Assembly: GCA_004431415.1 (NCBI GenBank)
Contig: QPMI01000496.1
Location: 186,001-250,000, forward strand
DNA from: Cyanophora paradoxa
Taxonomy: Eukaryota; Glaucocystophyceae; Cyanophorales; Cyanophoraceae
Length of the DNA stretch: 64,000 nt
Direction of reading: 5' to 3'
The translations under genes and the position numbers were made by a program. Numbering within the stretch: the stretch's first letter is position 1; each line of letters starts with the position of its first letter. Below the pieces are notes generated by a model that was not told the origin of the DNA, did not search any database, and saw only the letters and a list, made by a program, of their open reading frames with translations. Of this stretch, positions 55,727-64,000 are shown piece after piece.

Positions 55727-57149
55727 CCACGAGCACCGGCACCGGCACCGGGCCTCGGGCTCCGCGCGCGGCCCCCTCGCGATCGGCTCGGCGACCCCTT
55801 CTCTGCCCTCCTCCAAGTCCAAGCTCGAGCTCGAGCTCGAGCTCTCAGTGTGTCCCTGTACATGTGGCGATCCTGCCAGCAGTTAGTCATGATCAGGCAT
55901 TGCCAGCTTTGAAAATCGCAGTACTAGTTGCTTTAAATTTCTAACGAACTACAGAGGGGCGCCGCAGCCGGCGACCCCCGTGAGCTAATACTACATAAGA
56001 TTTCGATTGATTTACGTATACACGTACGCGTGTGCTCACAGTCGTAAATGGTTCTTTGGCTGTTCCTTTTTGTAGTGCTTCATGATCATTTGAGCCCCCG
56101 GCCCGGCCGCGAGCTCTAGATCTCGCAAATGTGCTTGCAATATTAATTGGTAGTCATGTGCTATTTTTATATAATTATGTAATCATAGGCTTGCCCCAAC
56201 TTCGATGTCTTCATCATAAGCTTGCAATTGAAAGACGGCCAAGACCTTCGAGTTCCATATGCAGGATCTTGAATTACGCATCTTCGAATTCGATCCCTCC
56301 ACGGGGTATACGTAGCCACAGCGGCTATACGCATGGCCGGCGCCTCTCCACGGCGGCTAACCGTTGAACATTAACGCGCAGCCTGGCAGTTCATGATCAT
56401 GATCACGGCGACACAGAGGCGCGGCCCGTCGACAACGTCCGAAAGCACATTTTTACAGATTCCACAACTCGCCGAGTCGAGACGAGCAACAGCACAAGTA
56501 CTAGCTATAGCACAAAATGTAAACGCCCTTGGGGGGCCGACAGCCAGCTATATAGCTGCCAGCCTGAGGCTGCGTGAACTATGATACGCCGGACCAACTA
56601 GCCATGGCGATTTAATAATAACCTGGATCCGGAGGCGCTCAAAATTTGGATCCGGAGAACACTGTGATACGAGAGCTAGCAGTAGAGTCTCCGAAAGAAG
56701 AAAACTGTATAGTCCTAACATAATACACATTAAAGGATACACAATTCCAAGCTCACAAACACATGTACATGCACGTGCACAGTTCCACTATAGCTAGTAC
56801 TACGCTGAGCCTCGGAGGTCAAGTCACGATCAACAAAACGATAAGCTTGTACACTGATGAATCTCTATACAACCGCACTCAGAACTACCTAATGAATGTA
56901 ACACGGAGATGCGCTATGTTTCTCGCACATACGAACGAAACTACTGCCAGAAACCATGCAGAGAGAGACCTGAATACTATAATTATATAAATATAACAAA
57001 ATGTGTATAGGTTCGTATACGAATATTAATTCGGCCGCAAGTCGAAGGGCCTTGAAAAGGAAGGTGCTACGTATATACTGATACTATAGCTGGAGCGCGA
57101 GCTTCCGAAGTTCGAATTCGCGCCGCCAGCTGCAGCGGCGGCCGACAGT
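55727..57149. other. Convergent intergenic region between the cyclase and the Tmc-like gene
   Basis: No gene seen. The first 100 bases continue GC-rich, with a CTCGAG repeat at 55825-55842. The rest is AT-richer and full of short palindromes (TCATGATCATGATCA at 56391-56405, GTACATGCACGTGCAC near 56763). It should hold both 3' UTRs. Confidence 0.5.
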
Positions 57150-60100
57150 CTACATCTCGCGCTCGCCGGCGCCGACGGCGGCGGCGGCCTTGCGGACGAG
57201 GCACTCCCGGATGCTCGCCACCGACTCGATCACGTCCGACGGGATCATCAGCAGCTGCGCCCCCGCGCGCGTGCGCGCCGGCGTCAGTCGATGTCAAGGT
57301 ATACATATAGGCCTGCAACTGTATATAAAGCTACGATCTAGATCTTGCACTTGCAGCCGCTTTTCTATATATTAAAGAAACACTGTTCACCAGGGAGATG
57401 GTGCGCCGTGCGTCCTCCTGCACCCGCGAGATGATCGAGCGGAACGCCGTCCTAGGTTCCGATCCGGCGCGTGAGAATATTGTAGATGTAGATAACACGC
57501 CGAAGTCGACGGATGCATTAAGTTATATAATATGCGATTTCGGTGTAATTGTAAGAGCGTTCGCACAGGTACACGAAGATGACGGTGGCGCAGACGATGC
57601 CGAGCATCATCTGCTGGGACTTCATGAACTGCGCCAAGATCTGCACGCACGAGTCAGCGAGGCAACAAGTGGAAATAAGAGCTCGTGATCGGGGGGCGAA
57701 TTCGAGGGCGGCGCGCACGAAGTCGGACTCGACGATGGAGAGGTCGATGGCGTTCTGGTTCATCTTCGTCATGGGGCCCTCCGTCGAGGCCTTGAGGAAC
57801 TGCGCATGCGGGCGAGGGCGAGGCGAGGGGAGGCGAGGGCGAAGCGAAGCTGAGCTGAGCGCCGAGTAGCGAACGGGGGGCTCGAGCCGCACCTGGTAGA
57901 TGGGGTTGCTGGGCTTCAGGAACTCGGGGGACGACCGCGCCAGCATCCGCGCTTTCTGCATGGGTCACGCCAATCAGTGGAACCGCGCGCCGCTTCTGTG
58001 CAGAACCGCTTCCTGTCGAAAGCCCGCACCGTGATGTACTCCGAGACCAGCCGGTTCAGCCCGTTCGCGGCCGGGGTCCCCGGGTACGGGTTGCAGCCCT
58101 TCCTGTCCCTGAGAAGCCGGCCCGGTGCACATGTCAGGACGGAGCAATCCCCCACGCGGAGAGCGGGGCGCGTTTGCGGCGCGTTAACGTTCGGGGGCGG
58201 CGCGTTCGGGGCCGGCCCGCGCACTCGGTGCAGGGGATGCCGAAGAGGGCGACGTCGAGGGGGTGGTAGCGCCCCGCCTGCCCCTTCGTGTTCGACGTGT
58301 CCGGCCGCGTGCTGCTCCCTGCGGAGGGAGAGGCGTCAGCGTCCAAGGTAAACGACATGGACCTTGAACTTCGGCGCGCGCGGCCTTGGTCTTTCGATCA
58401 TCGGATTAACATTCGGCGCACCGTACGTGAGGTCGCGCGTGTCCTTCTCGAGCCAGTCGATGACGGAGAGGAGCTTCTCCCGGTTCTCCGCCAGCACTGC
58501 GCCCCGCCCCGCGCCCCGCTCCGAGTCGGCGTCGGGATCGCAGGGAAATGGGGCGCGGGCGAGGAAGGGGAGAGCGGCGCCCGGCCGGACCTTTGGGGTC
58601 CGTGTACCTGGCGCCGAACGCGCCAGCGTGGTCCGCGATCAGCTTCGTCGACCGGAAGTACACCTGCGGGGCGGGGCGGGGCGCCCGGGCCGGGGTCAGC
58701 TGTGCCACGAAGAGGGCCGCCATCCGGAGCTGCGGTCACCTGCCAGGCGAGGGAGCGGCGCATGCCGCCGAGGCTCCGCTCGCCGGCGAAGTACATGCAC
58801 GTCTCCGACGACGTGTACGCGATCTGAGCGATACGATGTGAGCGCGCCTGCGATCGGGATCGAAATTAAATCGGCGCCGCGCGCGCACCAGGAACCAGGC
58901 GAAGAAGACGGCGAAGATGGCGGTGAAGGCGACGAGGTACGTGACGGTCAGGTTGTCCAGCCGCCTCCGGTTGCGCCCGAAGACGCGCTCCAGCCGCCGC
59001 GCCTTGTGCACCTCCGCGCTCTCCGCCCCGCCGACTGCCCCCTCGGCCCCGGCTGCCGCCGCCGCCGCGATCTTGCCGTTCTGCTCGGAACGCATCGGTC
59101 AGCTTCGATCGCGAGCGTAAACTCCGCGCGTGCGCGCGTGCGCGCGAGCGTCACGCACCACGACCTTCTTCATGTCCTGCTCCGGCGCAAGGAAGCAAAC
59201 CGCAGCGTTAGTTGTCGTGCAACGCAAATCGAACTAAAGCGAGAGCGCCGCGCGCGCGCGCGCCTTCTCGAAGTCCATGTCGAACTCCTCGTCCTCGTCC
59301 GCGTCCTCCTCGTCGGCCCTGCCCGCGTGCTCGCGGCCTGCGTGTGCGTGCCGCGAAGCGCGCCGTCAGCCGATCGCGAGCCCGGGACGCGCAGAGGTCC
59401 TAGAACCTAAAGGAGTCCGAGGCTGACGCGCGCACCGGCCTTGGCGATGCGGCGGAGGACGCTCTTCGGGCTGCGGCGATCGCGAGGGTCACGGGTCACT
59501 CAGAAGACCGTACCGCCTCGAACTCTAGACCTCTCGCGCTCCTCGAGCTCGGGAAGGACACTAGCTCAAAAGTAATATTTAATCGAAGAAGGGCGCACAT
59601 GTCGAAGAAGAGCTTGATGGCCTCCTCCTTCTCGGTTTGGACGGCCTTGATCTTCGGGCGGAAGAAGAAGACGGCGAGGAGGACGCAGGCCGCCGTCGCC
59701 GCGCACACCATGCAGATCACGAAGACCCTGGCCGAATCCAGCGGATTAACCGTTAACCGAAGTTGTCGAGAAGCGGTTCGCATCGTTTCGTGACGGAACG
59801 CCAGTTTGCGGTTTGCGCGTTCTATAAATACTGCGCGCGCTGGTCCGCGCACCGGATGCTGCCGAAGGCGGCGAGGGTCACTTTGTTCTCGTCGTCGTTG
59901 CTCTTCACGAACTGGTTGTAGGCCTCCTCCGGGCCGTTCTCGTACCTGCCGACGCGGACCGGACGGGGAGGACCGTGATTCGGGCGAAGAGGATTCAACG
60001 TAGTTGACATTGACAATCGAATGGGTCGTAATTTAAAGATCACAAATGTAATTGGCGGGCGGGGGCGGGGGCGCGCACAGGAAGTGGAGGTGCGGGTTGA

Positions 60101-63100
60101 AGTGGAAGTCCGGGTACTTGGCGCGGAACTCGCCCGGCTTCACCTTCAGCATCTCCCGCCCCTGCCGATCGCGATCGCGAGGAGGCGAGCCCGTCAGGCG
60201 CGCGCTGCCCGAGGCGCTCGAGCTTTAAAAGCCGCCTCGAAGACGGCGATGGCGAACCGCGTCGATGAGCTGGAAGGCGCTGCGCGCGAGCGGTGCGATG
60301 TACACCGGTGAGCACAGAGGTGGCGGACGGGACGGCGGAGGCCTAGGCGGAGGCGGTGCGCACAGGTCCCACTCGCTGATGGGCCGGTCCCGCGTCGCGC
60401 CGTTGTCACGGATGACGTAGTTCACCGCCACGTTCTCCTCCGAGAGGACCGTCCGCAGCCCGAAGTGCACTTCCTGCGGGGTTCGTTAGCGGGGCGAGTC
60501 TGTCTCACTTGGGCGTGGAGTGTCGAGGACCTCGAGCTTGTTGACGGCGCCGAGGAGCTGCTTGCGGGCGTAGGCCTCCATGGTGCTCTTCGGGTCCCAC
60601 TCCGGCAGGCCCGAGAGGACGAGGAGCCCCGAGAAGAGCGGCACGTTCACCGCCTGCGCGCCGCCGCCGCAGTTCCGTGAATATGCGCGCGCGCGCGGCG
60701 GGCGGGGGAGCGTCGACGTCCGTTCACCTGGAGGCGGCGCAGGCCGGCGAGGCCCGTCCGCGAAATCCCGACCTTGTACGTGTCCATCAGGCTCGACATG
60801 AGCCCGTAGCACACGCCCTGTCGGAGCATGCGCATAAGGTTCTGGAATGGAGAAGCGAGCGGAGGTTCTGTCGGAGCGCACGGCGAGGGCGATGAGGACG
60901 ACGATGACGACGGCGACGGTCTTCTTCATCCGGTCGATGCTCTGGTCTGCGCGCGATGCGTCGCGGCGGAGCCGCAGAGTGAGCCATCCGATTGGAGTTC
61001 TGCGCTGTGAAGGGCGAGAGGACGCGTGCCTTGGCCGGCGGAGAGCGCGAGGCGGCGCTTCAGCTTGCCGAGCTTCCGCTCCCACCTCGCCCGCTGCCTC
61101 TCCTTCTCGACGTCGCGATCGCCGCCCGAGCCGGGGCGCCGCGGCGAGCCGCCGTCACCGGACCCGGCGGCGGACCCGCCGTCCGAGCCGCCGCGGGCGC
61201 GCGCGCGCTTGAGCCTGGCCTTGGGGTCCTCGTCCTCGTCGTCGTCGTCCGCGTCGGCCCCGTTGTTCGAGACGGAGCCGGCGTCGCCCTCGCCCTCGCC
61301 CTTGCCGGACTTGCCCCTCTCCCGGTCCTGCAGCTTGGCGAAGCCGATCTTGCTGGGCTTGCCGGCGCCGGCGCCCACGCTGGAGCTGCTGCCGATCTGG
61401 AGCTTCTTCGGCTTGTGGCCGCGGTGCGCGCCCGCGGCGCCGGCGTCGGCGCCCCCCTCCTCGTGCGGGTCGCTCGACTCCGGCAGAGTCAGGAAGGCGT
61501 CTCCCCCGTCCACCGGCTGGTTCAGCGGCTTGGCGGCCGGAGCAGGCTTGAAGGCTGCAGATGGCGCGCCCGACTCGGGATCCTCGGCGATGCTTCCGCG
61601 CTTGACGCCCTTCTCCTCGCCACCGCTCGCGGCCAGCCACGTTTGGATGTTCCTGGAGGCACCGTCAGCAACACGCGCGCCGGCGCCCCGAGATCCAGAT
61701 CCCAGACCGTGGCGCACCTCGTCTTCTTGTCGCCGGGTCGCTGGCCGTGCGTCGCCGAGGTCTGGGAGGCCCGCCGGGAATCCGCGCCGGCCGCCGAGAG
61801 CTGGGAAGCACGCCTCTGCAGGTCGACGTCGGCCGACATCTGGGAGGAGCGCCTGATCATGACGGCCGCGGCCGCGGCGTCCGTCGCCATCGACATCTGC
61901 GAGGCCCGGCGCCCCTCGAGCTCGACGACGAGCCTCGGGTCGACCTCCGAACCGCCGGCGTCGGACATCCGCATCTCGGAGAGGGGCCGGTGGCTGTCGA
62001 CGTCCGAGCTCGAGCCGCCGTTGTCGGCGAACGCGTGGGCGCCGGCATCGTTCGCGTCGTCGTCGTGGTGGGCGACGGCGATCGTCGGCGCCGCCCGCTG
62101 CGGCTGCTCGACCGCGCCGGACTCCGCCGCCTCCGGCCCGCCCGGGGCCGGGGCCGCCTCCGGCCTCGCGGGGGGCGCCAGGGCGAAGCGGATCGCGCTG
62201 GTGCTCCCGACGCGCCGCATCTCGCCCAGGTTCGGCCGCTTGGCCGGCCCGCATCCCCGGCGCCGGCGCCGTGGTCCGCGCTGGGCCCCATCGCCCCGAT
62301 GCCGCCCGAGGCTCCGCCCGCCGCCGGCGCCGACGCCGACGCCGACGCGGCGCGGTCGGTCGAAGCGAGCTCGTCGCGATCGCGGTCGTGCCTCGCCGGC
62401 CTGAGCGACGGGTTCTCGGGGCGGTCGGCGTCCTCGTCCTCGTCCACCTCGTCCTGCGTGCAGTGCGGATCCGGATCCGCTTATGTTCGATTATGTAATA
62501 TCTATCTACGGAACGCGTACGTCGAGATTCTTGACTCCGCTTTTGTACTCCTGCTTGTTCGTCTCCTCGTACTCGTCTGCACGCGCGCGTCGTACATGTG
62601 ATCAGCGAGTCGAAGGCCGCGGCCGGTGACGGTCGGATTCGGACCAGCGGCGTCGTAGAGGTCCTGGGCGGCCGCCGGGTCGTTCAGCACCTCCTCGTTG
62701 AACTGGCCTGATCATGATCGCGACGTTAGCGTTCAGCGCACCCGAGACCGCCCGAGGCAATCATGATGAAATTAGATCCAGAGGAAAGCACCGTAGGAGC
62801 GGAGGATGCGGGGGTTGTTGATGCGCGGACGGCGGCCTTGTGGTGCGAGCGGGCCCCCGCAATGTCCTTCTGGAACTCGAGGTGCGCGATCAGCTCCTGC
62901 GCGGCGCCGCCCGACGCGCTCTCAGCACCGACAACGAAACAGAGCGGATCCGGACTGCAGACAATCTCTCGGGATCTAGATCACCTCGCTCTCGTTGACG
63001 TGCTTGCCGCGCTTCGCCTGCGCCGCGCCGGCGCCCTGGCTCGCGAGAATGCGCTCCTGCGCCGCCTGGAAGACCTGGAACTCCACGTCCAGGAACTGCG

Positions 63101-64000
63101 ATTCGAATTTCCGCGTCAATTTCCGTGCATGGGCGTGGGGCCGCGCGCGGGCGACGCGGTATTTGGACGCGCCGGCCCGCGCTTGCCGGCCTCCTCGTAG
63201 GAGCGGTAGCCCGACTGCGTGTTCTCGCTGTGGCGGAGGAGGAACTGCCCGTAGCAGAGGCGGACGGCCGCCGAGTGCGGGTGCAGCGCCAGCGCCCGCT
63301 GGTAGATCTGCTCCGCCACCAGCACCGACGGCGGCGATGCGTCGCGGTGCAAGAACTGCGCGGCGAATTCGAACGTCAGAGAGAACCAAAGGGGTCGGAG
63401 GCAGGCAGCGCGGCCTTCTTGCATTCTCTGCGCGAGCGAGCGAGCGCGCGGCGCGGCGCGGCGCACCCGCGTCCCGACCTCCGCGTGCCAGGCGCTGGAG
63501 AGGCCCAGGCCGAAGACGCGGCCCGTGCAGAGCCGCCGCTCGAAGAAGAGGCGGGAGAGGAACCAGCCGCCGGCGAACGAGGCGGCGATCCCGACGACGC
63601 AGGCTGCGATGAAGGCGCCCGGGGAGGCCCCGCCCGCCACGAGCCGCTCTGCGTAGCGGCCCTCGACGAAGACGAGGAGGGAGACCCACGTGTAGGCGGA
63701 GAGCGCGGCGGCCCGCAGCTGGTTCAGCCTCAGCCTGCATGCCCGCCGCCCTCGTCAGCGCCGCGCGCACGCCCGGCTCGAATTCGAATTTCGGTGGAAA
63801 TCAGCGCACTCGTAGTAGGGGAAGTACTTCAGGACGCTGTAGACGCACGCGATCCCGCAGGCGAGGCCGACCAGACCTTCAAATTCCGCCCCGATCCAAA
63901 CATCAGAACAGATCTAGCTATAGAGGCGCCGGCCGATAAAAGGTCGACTAGTTTTGCGTTGCGCACCCGTCCACATCCTGGGGATGGAGGAGATCGACAG
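57150..64000 (-). CDS. Tiny-macrocysts (Tmc)-like multi-pass membrane protein, 5' end outside the window
   Basis: Resembles the TmcB/TmcC group of large protist membrane proteins (named from Dictyostelium tiny macrocysts), probable sensors of unknown ligand. The upstream portion holds membrane segments, then TPR-like helices typical of the group: QRALALHPHSAAVRLCYGQF (63240-63300), ELIAHLEFQKDIAGARSHH (62850-62905) and FNEEVLNDPAAAQDLYDAAG (62640-62700). A long low-complexity linker follows, with a cluster of RRxS motifs (61740-61910) and an acidic DADDDDEDEDPK stretch. The rest has membrane helices (TVAVVIVVLIALAV near 60890; VTYLVAFTAIFAVFFAWFLV near 58910; MMLGIVCATVIFVYLC near 57580) separating extracytoplasmic loops, ending VRKAAAAVGAGEREM. 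Many short introns. Family assignment rests on the TPR-like and membrane pattern and is less certain than that of the enzymes here. Confidence 0.75.
61738..61912 (-). other. Cluster of RRxS kinase-type motifs in the Tmc-like protein
   Basis: Within about 55 residues the protein reads GRRASQMS, IRRSSQMS, QRRASQLS and SRRASQTS, four spaced copies of RRxSQxS. RRxS is the consensus for cAMP- and cGMP-dependent kinases. The motif regularity suggests selection or internal duplication. Phosphorylation itself is inference. Confidence 0.75.

Overview
This window is nuclear DNA of a GC-rich unicellular eukaryote. Every gene is split by many short introns, and the proteins are eukaryote-specific: ribophorin I, DENR, cytosolic isoleucyl-tRNA synthetase, a DDX60-type helicase, a class III cyclase with GAF domain, and a tiny-macrocysts-type (Tmc) protein. 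Introns mostly start GTGCG and end GCGCAG, and at least three start with GC. The gene set and base composition fit a marine microalga or related protist (haptophyte or pelagophyte-like are my best guesses), but the window alone does not settle the lineage.

Layout. 0.4-3.2 kb (+): ribophorin I. 3.6-4.6 kb (-): DENR. 5.1-13.3 kb (-): cytosolic IleRS. 14.6-18.5 kb (+): a cysteine-rich modular protein of unknown function. 19.8-23.8 kb: a roughly 4-kb block bounded by 45-bp terminal inverted repeats and a 4-bp direct repeat. It carries two convergent genes that I cannot assign, a coiled-coil gene (+) and a second gene (-) broken by a SINE-like insertion. 24.5-25.5 kb (+): a second unknown cysteine-containing gene. 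25.5-28.5 kb: repeat-rich, no gene seen. 28.6-30.4 kb (-): BTB-domain protein. 30.4-33.3 kb: repeats. 33.4-36.6 kb (+): PLP-dependent cysteine synthase with an unusual C-terminal extension. 37.4-47.9 kb (-): DDX60-like Ski2-family helicase. 48.8-49.5 kb (+): small acidic-tailed unknown. 51.4-55.7 kb (+): GAF-containing adenylate cyclase. 57.2 kb to the right edge (-): Tmc-like multi-pass protein, 5' end outside the window.

Functional threads. Ribophorin I (N-glycosylation), DENR (translation re-initiation) and IleRS are housekeeping genes. The cyclase and the Tmc-like protein lie tail to tail, and the Tmc-like protein carries a cluster of RRxS motifs of the kind favoured by cyclic-nucleotide-dependent kinases, so a shared signalling role is a reasonable inference. 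The most novel part is the inverted-repeat block at 19.79-23.78 kb. Gene models were built by hand from splice sites and reading-frame continuity. Where I give exon boundaries the phases agree; elsewhere the span is approximate.
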